Positions 10,193 through 22,376 of a stretch of 64,000 nucleotides of DNA are shown in pieces. Position 1 is the stretch's first letter. Each line of letters begins with the position of its first letter. Position numbers and translations under genes: made by a program. The notes beneath the pieces were generated by a model. It was given only the letters and a program-made list of their open reading frames with translations. It was not told where the DNA came from and made no database searches. The stretch comes from Brevipalpus yothersi (lineage: Eukaryota; Arthropoda; Arachnida; Trombidiformes; Tenuipalpidae): positions 57,500 through 121,499 of the forward strand of contig QZCP01000103.1 of the NCBI GenBank assembly GCA_003956705.1. The letters are read 5' to 3'.

Positions 10193-12435
10193 ATGTCAGC
10201 ACAAGGAATGCTCACTGTCCAAGGACAACGGATATCTGGCAATTCAGTGCGAGCTCAAAATGGTAAGCAGTGTGTTTAAACGCCTTTATTTACTGGCCAC
10301 ACTTGTATTGACCAGAACATTTTGATATTCATGTCCATCTTTTATTTGTTTAATGTTAGTCACCGCGTGTGCTGCTATAGCCAATGTTCTTAAATCAAGC
10401 TTGGGACCTATTGGTCTGGACAAGATGCTGGTGGATGATATTGGTGATGTTACTGTTACAAACGATGGGGCTACCATACTTAAACTACTAGAAGTTGAAC
10501 ATCCTGCTGCCAAAGTTCTTGTTGATTTAGCTGACCTTCAAGATCAAGAGGTCGGTGATGGTACAACATCTGTGGTAAGTTTTTTTTATGGCATCACTTT
10601 ATTTTCACGTGGCCCATCATCTTTTCGAGGATTTTCGATTTTCTGAATATCAACGAGACAAAAATGGGCGAAAAGAATTCTTTTTAAATTGACTTCTTGC
10701 TGAATTCATTAGCTGGGAGACTCATCAGATTGATACACTTTTCCTCTATCTAGGTTCTGATTGCTGCTGAACTGTTGAGAAATGCTGATGAACTTGTCAA
10801 ATGCAAAATTCATCCTACATCAATTATTGCTGGCTACAGATTAGCTTGCAAAGAAGCCTGTAAATTCATTCAAGATCAGCTTTCCATTGATGTAGACTCT
10901 CTGGGAGTTGAATGTGTCTCTAATGCTGTGAAAACATCTATCTCGTCCAAAGTTATTGGAGCGTAAGTTGCTTTCATCGTTCGAGTCATTGAATGAATTG
11001 ACAAGAGATTTTTATTTTTTCAGGGAAGCGAATTTCTTTGCTGGTCTCATCGTGGAAGCTGCAAATGCAATCAAGTTCCCAAAGGCTGATGATAAGTCTT
11101 CTTTTATTTATCCTATCAAGAATATCCGAATACTTAAGGCTCAAGGCAAAAGCACTCGAGAGAGTGTAGTAGTTCATGGTTATGCCTTGAACTGTTCTCT
11201 CGCTAATCAAGGTGAGACATCACAACGAAAAATATTGATAACCTATTCTAATTATTCGTTACTCTTTCATCAGCAATGCCTAAATCAATCAAAAACGCTA
11301 AAATTGCATGTTTAGACTTCTCTTTGCAAAAAGTGAAGATGAAACTCGGAGTTCAAGTTCTTATCAATGACCCTTCGCAGTTAGAAATGATTCGAAAAAG
11401 GTAAGATTCAAATTTTTCATGACAATCAGTTTCCATTTGTGCCACATTTAATTCATATGCCTCCATTTTTCCAGAGAAAATGACATTGCCAAAGAGCGTA
11501 TTGACAAAATTCTCAAAGCAGGAGCTAATGTCATTCTCACCACTGGTGGTATCGATGACATGTGCGCCAAGTACCTTGTTGAAGCCGGAGCAATGGGTGT
11601 TCGTCGAGTTCGTAAACTAGATTTGAAGAAGATTGCAAAAGCCTCTGGTGCACAGCTTTTGATGACCATGGCCAACATGGATGGAGATGAAACTTTTGAG
11701 TCGAATTTGCTCGGTGAAGCAGAAGAAGTTTGTGTTGAGTGGGTCTCCGACAATGAAGTCGTTCTGGTCAAGGGGTAGGTTGTTTTGATCCTAGTTCATA
11801 ACTGCACACTTGAATTCAATTTTCATTCTCTTCTCTTTAGAACTAAAAATCATAATGCTTCCTCAGTCATTTTGCGTGGTCCAAATGAATATTTCCTCGA
11901 TGAAGTGGAGCGCTCTCTGAACGATGCTCTCAACGTCGTTAAGCGGGTAATGGAATCCAAAAAAGTAGTGCCTGGCGGTGGAGCAGTTGAGGCTGCTCTC
12001 TCAATTTATCTTGAAAATTTTGCGACTTCAATCAGTTCCCGCGAGCAGTTGGCTATTGCCGAGTTCGCTCGCGCTTTATTAGTCATACCAAAAACTCTCG
12101 CAGTTAATGCAGCGAAAGATGCTACTGAACTGGTGGCCAAGCTGAGAGCCTACCACAACACAGCACAAACTAATAATTCAGAGAAAAATCAAGCTTCCGA
12201 GAAGAAGGAGGCTAGTACCGAAAAAGAGAATTACAAATGGTATGGACTAGATTTATCTGAAGGTAAACTCCATGACAGTAAGGCCGCAGGTGTACTAGAA
12301 CCAGCTATTTCAAAGATCAAATCTCTTAAGTTCGCCACCGAAGCAGCTATAACGATTCTTCGAATCGATGATCTGATAAAATTAGATAAAGAACCCGAAG
12401 ATCGTCGAGGTGGTGGATGTTACGACGAAGATTGA
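10193..12435 (+). CDS. TCP1: T-complex protein 1 subunit alpha (CCT1)
   Basis: CCT1 is one of the eight subunits of the cytosolic TRiC/CCT chaperonin, which folds actin, tubulin and WD-repeat proteins. Seven exons (10193-10262, 10360-10574, 10754-10962, 11024-11211, 11274-11400, 11475-11774, 11841-12435) close in frame to 567 aa. Human TCP1 has 556 aa. Diagnostic blocks include SSLGPIGLDKMLVDDIGDVT, EVGDGTTSVV (ATP site), ILTTGGIDDMCAKY, VVPGGGAVEAALSIYLENFA and the family C-terminal RIDDLIKLDKEPEDR. An insertion of about 15 residues rich in Asn, Glu and Lys lies between RAYHNTAQ and YKWYGLDLS, which explains the extra length. Introns are short (61-179 bases). The CCT6 subunit of the same complex is also in this window (minus strand, 37.9-40.0 kb). 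Confidence 0.96.
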
Positions 12436-14117
12436 TGATGAAATTAGTCGATAAATCATTTGGGCTCCCATCTTTTCTATATATCCACGATTGCCGATAT
12501 GAAAAATAATAACATCAGTTCGATTTATTGAAGCTCTTATATTCTTTCCTTCTGTTTTGCTACTGATTCACCTCTGCACACAATGTGGATGCTCCTCTTG
12601 AACCAAGATACTACATTCTTTAATAAAAGAACAATTGAAACAAGTTTATAACGATAGATGATGGCAAGTTTTACCCTTTCGTTGTCCGAAATGAATTCTC
12701 TATGTATATATGTGTGTGTGTATATGACGACCAGACTCTGTTCATCGCTCAACCATGGCCAGAAAAAAGAGTTGCCCTCTCACAGTGGCAAACTCACGAA
12801 ATAGCTGACGCTAGACACTGATTAACAAGGAGTTTGAAATTTCAGACAGGGAAAACACCTCAGTCATTGACGTAATTGCTGATAATTTTAGTAGTCTTTA
12901 GTTTTCCACATTGTTTTTAGACGTCAAAAATATGCCATCTCTAGCATGAAGGAATGTCCTCTTTCTTTCTTTCTTTTTTTGGGCAAACACAAATCTTGTC
13001 CCACTCAAGACAGGAAAAGTTGATGTATTCCCGGTCGGAGAGGAAAAAACTTCGAATCAATCCCCTTAGAACTGGTTCTCCAATAGAATCAGAAAGTAAG
13101 AGGACCACTGTCCTGGGATAGTTTTGGATGATGTCTTGGCCATTGTTATTTTCACACTCATTCACATAGGGAGGGAGAAAGAGTATTACTCGGTAGAAGC
13201 AATTATCATCAGTTTGATGAGAGAGGGAAAGTTGACAGAAAAGAGTGAGAAAGAGTGAGACGTTGATCAGTGGTGAAACGAATTGATTGCAACACTATGC
13301 CATCACAACATCTCATAAAACACCTCAACAACTCATACACTTACACCTCATCATACCTAATGAAAAATTTTTTCCATCAAGTGGCCACCATTTTTTCTTT
13401 CCACTACTCTCCATCATCACCATCACCATCATAAAGGTAATCCACTTCCATCCAATTCTCGTCCACTTTTTTTACTCCACCAGTGTATGAACGATCGATG
13501 GAACTCATGAAAATATTATCGAAAGTCATAGTGTGTGTGCGTATGTACGAATTTTGTATCAACGAGTGACCACTTTTAGTAACATCAGTTAATAATCGAG
13601 TAAGACAGAGCGGGAGAGAGACAGAGATGAATGATTGCCGTGTCTCCATTCCGAGGTATCGATTTCGAATATATATATATCCAGTGAACATGGTGTCATT
13701 TTCGATCACATCAATTATCATTATCATTCGCGTTCTGTGACAGAATGCGAAAAGTGAAAGAGAGAGAGAGAGAGAGAGAAAGAAGAGAGAGTAGAGTAAA
13801 ACTGTGCGTCAAAAGCTTTACTTTTATGGACTTGTGTGTGTGTATGTTTTGACTGGCTTGTATTGCAGCGCGAGAGAGAGTAGTTTTGTGTTCCTTACTG
13901 ATCTGAATTCTTGATCTTTTTTTTCTCTCTTTTCTGTTAATGCTATCAGCATTTGATTGTTTAAAGCTCGAAACGTGTTTCTTGTAGACATACACATCAT
14001 ATTCACTTCCTTACTGATGCCCTACAATGACACTATTGAGATCAACTTTGTGTCAAAAGTGGAACACTTAGGGTCAACAAAGGTTAAAAAAATCGGCTAT
14101 CTAGTGTATGTAGCACA
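12436..14117. other. Intergenic region CCT1-PEX7 with GA run
   Basis: No supportable gene. A GA tract lies at about 13756-13790, with shorter TG-rich runs near 12710-12725 and 13834-13845. Open frames here are short or low complexity. The right part should hold the PEX7 promoter and 5' UTR. Confidence 0.5.
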
Positions 14118-15843
14118 ATGCGATTAAGCTTCGAGACTCCTCCTGATTATTACAATTATGCGGTCAAGTTCAGTCCTTTTTCAAGTGATCTTTTGGCCTC
14201 AGTTGCGTCATTAAATTATGGCTTACAAGGTAAGTTGTTACTGTTATTGCCGAACACACACACAATCACCTGCCCAATATGTATGTGTGTGTTCATGTTA
14301 CCCATTCAACCCCAGTAGCTTGATGTTGCTAGAACCCGGTTCATCAGAACTGACCTTTCTGTATCTCTCTCTTTCTTTCTCTCTCTTTCTCTCTCCTACT
14401 TCAGCCCACTTCTGTGTATGTCCATACTTGCCCCACTCACCAACTGCTAACCTTTTGAATTGTCTGTAACGGATGTTACTCTTCGATCAACCCGGTTAAA
14501 TACCGTTCACTGGGGCAAAAGTTTAACACTCGACCTTGTACACCTATTCTTGTTCCGTATTTGATGCCCCGATGACCGTCAAAAAAGTGATCATCTAGAT
14601 CATGATGTAGGAAGAGGAAGAGAAATACTGACTCATACACAATTGATAATCATCAAGACATTGTGTAAACATTACCTTGAGAGAGAGAGAGTGGATGAGA
14701 AAGAGAGAAGGAAGATAATTTTTTTTTCATCTTCTCACAAGACTTGTCAGAGAGAGAAAGGGAAAGTGTATTTAAAATCGAGAATGTTTCTAACTGTGTG
14801 TGTAATCTCTTCCATTGTGACAAGTTGATAGAGTGATTCCCCATCTTTAAACCTCGTTCTTGCATCTCTCGAACGCAACACATTTTGTGTGTACTAATCA
14901 GCGTTACTTTTTATTGCCGCTTTTTTTTTGCTTTCCTCATCGTCTAGGACAAGGTAATTTATTCATTCTAGATCATTCCCCTGGTCTTGGTATTAGATGT
15001 CTTCGTGAGCTTGAATGGAAACCAGACGCCTTATTTGATTTAACATGGTCTGAATTATCTCCATCAATCGTGTGGACCTCATCAGCCGATGGATCTGTGC
15101 AAATATGGGATACAGGAGATGTTAAAGGTGATCCTATCTATCGTAAAGAGTGTCGACCAGTCCAAGTGATCTCTGCACATTCATCAGTATGCAGCTCGAT
15201 ATCTTGGAATCAAGTTCGAGCTGATCCACCGTCTGTTGTAACATCATCATGGGACAAAACTATCAAATTATGGGATGGAATTACAGGTAATCCTGTATTA
15301 ACATTCACAGGACACGAGCGGCTGGTCTATGAATGTTCATGGTCACCACAGCGATCATCAACATTTGCTTCGTGCTCTGGTGATGGTACTGTTCGAATAT
15401 GGGATCGATCTGACCAGAGATCTAGTCTGATAATAGATGCTTCTCGAGCTGAAATACTGTCTTGTGATTGGTGTAAATATGATCCTAATATACTTGCCTT
15501 CTCAACATCTGACTCAACCATAAAAATTATGGACTTGAGATCACTTCATTCTCCTATTGCAACTCTGATTGGCCATACTCGAGCAGTGAAAAAAGTTCGC
15601 TTCAATCCTCACAAAAAATCAATTCTAGGTTCCGTTTCATATGATCTGACTACTCGTCTATGGGATTATCTTTTACCTGATACAGGTAGTGGTCGCTGCA
15701 ATGCAAGCAAGTTTCTCATAATGACTCGACAGAATCATACGGAATTTGTTTATGGAATTGATTTCAATCTCCATGTGCCGGGAATGATGGCTGATTGTGG
15801 TTGGGACCATTTCATTGTGATCGTTCACGACTCAGTAAATTAG
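14118..15843 (+). CDS. PEX7: Peroxin-7 (PTS2 receptor, WD40)
   Basis: PEX7 binds the N-terminal PTS2 signal of cargo in the cytosol and delivers it to peroxisomes. Exons 14118-14229 and 14948-15843 give 335 aa (human 323). WD40 features include VQIWDTGD, TIKLWDG, TVRIWDR, TTRLWDY and the repeat glycine-histidines FTGHERLVYECSWSP and LIGHTRAVKKV. The block AEILSCDWCKYDPN is nearly identical to vertebrate PEX7, as is the terminal ADCGWDH. The join at NYGLQG/QGNLFILD reproduces the family sequence and removes a 718-base intron, large for this locus and full of GA/CT and TG repeats. The start is the first ATG in exon 1; MRLSFETPPDYYNYAVKFSP matches the family N-terminal blade. Confidence 0.95.
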
Positions 15844-16540
15844 GAATAGCTTAGGAGATCATCACATAATCTCCCCAGTCCATTTTCTTCCATGAGTCTC
15901 GCCTCCACCGAAATACACCTCTTGAAAGCGGAAAGTAGTTATTTACATATATAAGAATATCCTTGTGATTTGAACCAAACTTTGGCCTCAAGAATGTAGA
16001 CACACATTCTTTCCCTCCCACTCTTTTGTGCTCCTTCTCATGAGTTCATGACGTCCAAACACATCATATATAGCTAATTGATGTTCTCCTATTTCTTTAC
16101 TTCTCTCTCTTCTTTCTTCAACCATGATTTCATACTTCTCTCTCACATTACTCCCATAGTAAACTCTATTTATTTATTTGAATCTCACAAATTTTGTTCC
16201 CGAGACTTGTAAATCATCATGGTTAAATGAAAATTCGTGATAACTTGCTGTAACTCTTCTCAATTCTGGTTTGTTCAACCATATCTTTGCCTTCGGTTGA
16301 CCGAGGCAATCTGTCTCTTTTTTGCAATGTTCTCTTCGTTGCTTCTTCACTTTTATCATTAAGTGAGGAACATTTTGTCTTTTTTGCCCGAGAAAAATAA
16401 AGACACTATTTCGAAAAAAGTAAAAAGAAAATAAGTTTAATCGGAAACTGAAAGAAAACAAAACTGAAAATAACTCAAAATAAAGGGAACTGAAAATGTT
16501 AATGAAACTGAAAGAATCGTTTTCGATGGCATTCCAAGCT
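15844..16540. other. Convergent 3' region of PEX7 and aquaporin
   Basis: About 700 bases between two converging genes, so it carries both 3' UTRs. It contains pyrimidine-rich patches on the + strand. No gene is supported. Confidence 0.55.
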
Positions 16541-18941
16541 TTACATGGAAGTAATTTTGCTCAATGTTATGATATTCCGAGCATTCTGCTCTGAGATTGA
16601 GCCATCAATATCTTTGGGTACCACTTCTTCAGATTCCTCGGGAGAAATATTTCTGTTCATAAAAATGAATCGATGAAAAAGTCCACCCAACGCTCCTCCA
16701 ACGAGCGGTCCAACCCAATAGACCTAAGAAAAGATGACAAATCCTGATCAGTTTTATTGATAAACTTTCATCAAACCAGAATAGATCAAAAATGTCCTGT
16801 TGAGTCTTCTATTCTCAGGCCAATATGACTGTTTAAATTAATGGCCACGTGCAGGACAATAGTATTCACTTCGTGGGAATTGAATGATTATCGCTCATTC
16901 AAATCTATTAGTACACTGTACTTACATAGTGATCCTCCCAAATGCCCGCTACAACCGCTGGTCCGAAAGATCTAGCTGTGTTCATTGATGAGCTGGTCAA
17001 TGGGATCTGAATGAGAGTAGAGAACTGATTAGTCGTTTATATAACTCACGGAGAATATTGATTTGCGCCTAAAAGATGTCTGACATTCTACTATTCATTT
17101 ATCGTGAAGTATAAATTCGGGGGACAATATTTCTCGTGGCCCTCTTCATCAGAAGAAATAAAGACGAAAATTGCTCGACTCAAGGTTTCAGACAGAGACA
17201 AGATCCAGAGTGAACTTTTCACAAATGGTGGGATCAGATTTTTCGAGATAAATCATGAGCGAATATCTTCAATAATTCTTTCCGAAGCTCTTACATCACA
17301 AGAATTCAAAAGATAAAAAATTTTGAGATATTCAAGTGATTTTAAGTCTGGCTAATCAGGAAGAAATGATCTTGCAGTGCATTCGTGAACACCTCAACGA
17401 GAGAGTATGTTCAACTCTCAAGAGAAGTACTAAAATTCACCATTTAACTCAGTTTAGGAGTCAATTTAATTTATAAATCACTAATGAATATGATAAATAA
17501 ATGTGATCACGATCTCTAAAGGAATAAATTTATTTCGCAAGTTCAGCAGTAATACTTGGTAAGGGGTCTTTCACCATTGTCTAGGGTTCAACAAGCTTAT
17601 TGTGGAATGGAATATTTCAACGAATCTATAGGGTAAGAATTAGCCTGCTAAGCTTAAAGCATTGGAGTTGACGATTTTAGCAATTTTCATTGTCATGGTT
17701 TAAGTTTAATTAGCAAGCTACCTTATCCATCACAACGTTTCTGGGAGTCAAGCTAATTCTTCGTTAATTTATGCTGACAATTTATTTACTGCTCCCTACA
17801 TCAGTAATAGTAAGTGATTCCGTGTTCGTTTTATGAAGTTTTCGCTGACTTGAAAGATACATAATCACATGATGGGGAATCTCCGTTACGCTACCTATTA
17901 CTACTGTGTACTTGACTACTACAGTGAATCATGTCTAAACTTTAGTAATAGGAAATTGTATGTCCTGTCTCGTTCTGAATTCCGTGATCTTATCATTCAT
18001 TGAAACGGAAATCCTAGTAAGCAAACTGAACGATAGATCTTCTGTGTCGACGTTGATATAAATGATGAATTGAAAAGTGTGTCTCCAAAAAAATTTACGA
18101 AATTACTTACCGCAAAGAGATGTCCTGTCGTTACAGCTAATCCAATAAGTAGAGGAGCATTCATAGCATTTGATTCGCAAACATTACAAACGACAAACAC
18201 CAGTAAGAAGCAAATTAAAGCCTCGACAATTATTCCTTGAGCTTGAGGAACTTTGAGAACAGTGGCACAAAGATTCCCTTTCTTTACCAATGCAACATTC
18301 AAAATTGCTGCTCCACCAACTGCACCTAAAAGTTGAGCCATTATGTACCTACAAAAAATATACTTTTTAATCGCTCTCCAAGTCAAGTTCGCTTTCATGC
18401 CTTCATTCTGTTAACAGCAGAAATTAAAATTGAATAAATCTATCCAGCTGAAGATGACAATTTTTACCCTCTTGCTTGAATAATTACGTGCCCAGTGACA
18501 ATAAAAAACAATTTTTTTCTCTGATACGCTAAAAAACTTGAAATGCTTACCATATGGATCTGAAAAGTGAAAAACTTCCATTCGCTAATAGGCCCACCGT
18601 TACAGCTGGATTAATATGACATCCACTAGAACAGAGAGTTAAAGGAATTATTTGAATTAATTCTCAAATGAATTAGACGGAATCAGATGACACGTTCATT
18701 AATGAATCTTATGCAAAAATACTAACCTTACATGTCCTATCGAAGCGACCAAACATGCAACAGTAAGTCCAAACGATAGAGATGTGGCCACTAATGTGTC
18801 ACTATGGCTCGAGGATGACATACAAGTACCACAAGTGAATATCACCAGAATAGCTGTACCCACGAACTCGGCGAAAAAGCATCGAACTTCTTCTCCAGAG
18901 GAGATTGAGAACTTATTGAATTTGGAAAAAATACGGGCCAT
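16541..18941 (-). CDS. Aquaporin (water-channel type MIP)
   Basis: A six-helix MIP-family membrane channel, probably conducting water. Minus-strand exons 18941-18727, 18625-18551, 18348-18111, 17006-16926 and 16723-16541 close in frame to 263 aa, the usual length for AQP1/DRIP-like proteins. The first pore box is HINPAVTVG (NPA at residues 77-79). The second box reads MNTARSFGPAVV: its proline is replaced by threonine (NTA, 185-187), while the pore arginine that follows is kept. The C-terminal YWVGPLVGGALGGLFHRFIF is typical. There is no Asp after the second-box Arg, so it is not an aquaglyceroporin. The chosen ATG is the only one in frame; the open frame extends upstream to about 19121 without another ATG. 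A TATA-like element lies about 110 bases upstream. Confidence 0.92.
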
Positions 18942-19813
18942 TGTGGAAGTGAGTAGCAAAAGGCCTAACTCTCGAATAACGGTACTATAGACTCGTCTGT
19001 GGCTTAAATAGATTTTCAGAGGAGGATCGGAAACGGAGCGTGAGTCAATATATAACCGCCTTTCTTTTGCCTTCTCATGTCGTGAGCTTCTCTGGCTTAA
19101 TGCCTCTTTAGAAGAGTACAAACCTATTCCTCGAAACTATCGAGAAATTCTATCCATTCATTAATAGAGAGCAAAATTATTGGTAGAATCAATTGATCCA
19201 ATCAATTGAATTCAGCTCGAGTACTGATGAAATAAAAAGATAGCTTGATTAATGCCACGTGTCGATCGTCATGCCCCATTCATAGAACTTATAGGACTTC
19301 ATGTGTATGATCGAATGATAAAAGAGTCCCACAGTTTCGAAAGCCCTCCATCAGTCGGTCACTCAAACAGTCATGATCAATTTGATTAGATTAGATTAAT
19401 TATATGCTTAGAATGATCATCTAAAAGACCATAGAACTCGATGGATGCATCTATAGAACTAATCTAAGGCGAGTTTGATGGGCAAGTACGATCAATTGGC
19501 TAACACCATAAAGATTGGCAAATCGAGTGTGGGAAATGATTTTCACAATTGACGAGTTATTTGCTCTATATCGCACATTGAGATATCAATCAAACTTTGG
19601 AATCATAATCTGAGATAAATGATTTAATTCATTTAGAACTTTTTTCACAAAAAAAAGAACAAAATTTTCATCGAATTTTGCGAACACTATCGATATTCAA
19701 TCTTGTATCTAGATATTAAGTGCGCAAGGAAAATATTTGCTCTTGTTGATGTTTGTTGTTTTTTGCGTTGAAAATATTGATCAAGTTAAATTTGATTACT
19801 AAATTGATTAAAA
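18942..19813. other. Divergent intergenic region aquaporin / RBM7-like
   Basis: About 870 bases separate two divergently transcribed genes and must hold both promoters. Apart from the TATA-like site near 19050, no clear element is seen. Confidence 0.5.
19049..19054 (-). promoter_or_regulatory. Possible TATA box of the aquaporin gene
   Basis: On the minus strand the sequence reads GGTTATATATTG, about 108 bases upstream of the aquaporin ATG at 18941. The position would give a 5' UTR of roughly 80 bases. In AT-rich DNA this can occur by chance. Confidence 0.35.
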
Positions 19814-20385
19814 ATGTCTCGTGATCAAAGACAACCACCATCAGTTGATCTACAAGAGCGTACTCTTAAAGTTCTCAACATACCATCGATGGTGACTCGA
19901 TCATTGTTGTTTGAATTGTTTAATCAGGTAATTTTTGATGACGCTGAGATGCTTGTGTTGGCTTTGGTTTGACTTATTTTGATCATGATTAATTCTAATT
20001 TCTTACCATCTTTTCAGTGTGGACCAGTGAAAAATGTGGTCCTCAAAACAGATGCCGAATTTGCTTTCATAGAATTTGAGCACAAAGTATCGGTAGGATT
20101 TGCTCTAGCATTGATGGAAGGAGTGCAACTTTATGGTAACAAAATTTATTTACAACCCAAAATTGAAGATCCGGTAAGTGATCCTCGTTCTTGCCTAGAT
20201 TGAAAGAGTTTCCGTTCATTATGATGTGATCAATCAAATTTTTATTCCAGGCTCATTTTGTTTACATCAAGCAATTACGAGACTATGAAGCTACCTATGC
20301 ATGCAATCCGAGAAATTACTGGCGCAGGTTTGGACGTCCGGGCGAAAGGCAACCTCGAGATCTATGTCGAGCAATGTCTAGGTAA
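19814..20385 (+). CDS. RBM7/RBM11-like single-RRM protein
   Basis: Exons 19814-19927, 20018-20173 and 20251-20385 give 134 aa, all joined in phase 0. An RNA-recognition motif fills residues about 16-90. RNP2 is TLKVLNI and RNP1-like is AEFAFIEF. The blocks LLFELFNQCGPV, EHKVSV and GVQLYGNKI match RBM7, the RNA-binding subunit of the NEXT complex that feeds nuclear noncoding RNA to the exosome. The remaining tail is basic (YWRRFGRPGERQ) and ends soon after. Vertebrate RBM7 has about 266 aa with a Ser-rich C-terminus, which is missing here. The last codon overlaps an AG|GTAA string that could be a donor, so a longer spliced form is not excluded. ARL6 starts only 117 bases downstream. Confidence 0.78.
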
Positions 20386-20501
20386 CCATGGCTCCTTTGT
20401 TTTGTAATACTTCATCAATTTCGATACTTGGAAAAGGGTTCGAATGAAAATATGTTCATCAAGATCATCTCGTGAAAAGGACTTGAAAAACAGTGGCCAT
20501 C

Positions 20502-21068
20502 ATGTCTTTTTTTGATAAGTTACTCTCTTTTCTTGGACTCGGAAGAAAAGATGTTAATATTCTTGTCGTTGGTTTGGATAATAGTGGTAAGACAACAATT
20601 TTGAATCATTTCAAATCGGAAGAAGAGAAAAGTCCTGAAATCGTGGCAACCATTGGATTCAATGTCGACAAATTCCGTATGAATCATCTCAACTTCACTG
20701 CATTCGATATGTCTGGACAAGGCCGCTATCGCAATCTATGGGAACACTACTTCAAAGACATTAATGCCATTGTTTTTGTCATTGATTCTTCGGATTCCCT
20801 TCGCTTGGTTGTAGCCAAAGAAGAGTTGGATTTGATGCTGAAGCATGAAGAAATAGCCTCTAAGCCCCACCTACCAATCCTTTTCTTCTCTAATAAGATG
20901 GACTTGAAAGATTCACTCTCGAGTCTGCAAATTAGTCAAGCTTTGGGATTGAATTTCCTGAAAGAACGTTCTTGGCATATTCAAGCGAGCAACGCTATCA
21001 CTGGACAAGGCTTACAAGAAGGTATTCAATGGCTTACCGACCAGCTGATCCAGCAAAACAAGCGATGA
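20502..21068 (+). CDS. ARL6: ADP-ribosylation factor-like protein 6 (BBS3)
   Basis: ARL6 is the small GTPase that recruits the BBSome coat to membranes at primary cilia. A single exon encodes 188 aa (human 186). The P-loop GLDNSGKTT is at residues 24-32, switch 2 is DMSGQGRYRNLWEHYF, and the guanine motif is NKMD. VIDSSDSLRLVVAKEELD and the SWHIQASNAITGQGLQEG block are specific for ARL6 within the ARF family. The second residue is Ser, not the Gly typical of ARFs, so N-myristoylation is not possible from this ATG. An in-frame GTG at 20493 lies just upstream. The gene follows the RBM7-like gene by 117 bases, so the two may share regulatory sequence. Confidence 0.93.
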   Translation: MSFFDKLLSFLGLGRKDVNILVVGLDNSGKTTILNHFKSEEEKSPEIVATIGFNVDKFRMNHLNFTAFDMSGQGRYRNLWEHYFKDINAIVFVIDSSDSLRLVVAKEELDLMLKHEEIASKPHLPILFFSNKMDLKDSLSSLQISQALGLNFLKERSWHIQASNAITGQGLQEGIQWLTDQLIQQNKR

Positions 21069-21590
21069 GCAATTCATTTGGACGATCTATTGAAACTTGA
21101 TTTTTATTTGGCTAACTATCCAGAAAAATGAATGAATTTTTTGACTTTTACAAAAATTTACATGATTCCAAATTTAGAAATTAAATGATCTTTGTCTACA
21201 CATTTACATGACATTCTCTATTTCGTTGGGACTCTTTTCATGGCGTGATCGAATCGTTAGGTTGGTCATCACGAATTCTCAAATAGCTGAAGCTCAATTG
21301 TACACTCTTAGTTTTCAGAAACGAAATTTTTTCTTTCAAAAATGACAGAGTAACAACTGTCTGATTCAATGAATCCATACAAATTAAAGAATTTCTCATG
21401 TAAAACAGCTGGATCTTGGGTGGATCTGGCATATCATTGTTGCCATTACTCAAATCCTTGAAAAAGCTAACAAAAAAGGTGAATGAATGTGTCTTATTAT
21501 TATTATTATTAGTTTAATAGTGGTAAAAATTCAAATAGATTACCCATCTATTCAATCATAACGTTTATTTTAAGGAGATCTTCATTATTC
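21069..21590. other. Intergenic region ARL6 - ULP1-like peptidase
   Basis: It holds the ARL6 3' UTR and, near 21497-21512, a short TTA repeat. No gene is supported. Confidence 0.5.
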
Positions 21591-22376
21591 ATGGCTGGCG
21601 GTCGTCTCAAGGCGAGAACTCCATCACCGGAAACAAATCCTCCTTGGATCACGATTGAAGGAATCGTATTACGCGAAGAGGATCGAAAAGTGGTTGAATC
21701 AAATTCACAATGGTTCACAGATTCACTAATAAATTGTTGCCAGTTCATGTTGAAAAGAGAATATCCAAGCATTGGTGGTCTACAAAATGTGTGCCTAATG
21801 CATACTCGACCAATCAGTTTGGAGCCAGTCAAGACACGATTCGTTCAGGTCATGTTAGAAAGTGAAAATCATTGGTTTACCATTTCCAATTTAACTCATG
21901 ATGATCCTTGTGAAATATCAGTGTATGATAGTAAATCAGATTCCAAGTCTGATGTTACATTTCGAGAAACTCTCGAATATGTATTCGACATGATGCCAAA
22001 TGAGACGAAGCTTCGATTCATCGTTGAGCAGGTATTTAAAAACGGTCTATAAAAATCGAAGCTCATCTCTGCTCATTGAAGTCTAAGTTTCCGTTATTCA
22101 ATAGCGCACACAATTCATTAAATTTACTCAATTTTTCTCAAGGTTACCCAACAAGTTGACAACAGTCAATGTGGTCCAATGGCTATTGCATTTGCAAAAG
22201 CACTTTGTTCTGGTGTTAATCCAGCAGATATACAGTTTTCAGATGACCCAAGAACTCTTCGCGAACATATCATCAATTGTATAAATGATCGTCGAATAAG
22301 TGACTTTCCGACTGGTTCACGTACACCCATAGCCACTTATGAGCTGAAAAAGAAGGCTTCAAAACGTAAATTTTGA
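21591..22376 (+). CDS. ULP1-like (C48) cysteine peptidase, stand-alone domain
   Basis: Exons 21591-22031 and 22143-22376 give 224 aa. The catalytic pattern fits ubiquitin-like-protein peptidases: WFTDSLINCCQFML (substrate-side helix), ENHWFTIS with His94, VYDSKSD with Asp113, and QQVDNSQCGPMAIAFA with Gln and nucleophile Cys157. The product is one peptidase domain plus a short basic tail (KKKASKRKF). It lacks the long N-terminal regions of SENP1/2/5-7. It resembles the many free-standing ULP-type domains of invertebrate genomes, some of which come from transposons, more than canonical SENP8. Whether it acts on SUMO, NEDD8 or something else cannot be told. No transposase or terminal repeat is seen nearby. 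Confidence 0.75.

Noticed and set aside
17104..17316. 70-codon + frame inside an aquaporin intron
   Set aside because: Begins with GTG, has no splice or homology support, and is antisense to the gene.
18942..19121. Upstream extension of the aquaporin frame
   Set aside because: Open for 60 codons but without an ATG, and overlapping the expected TATA and 5' UTR region.
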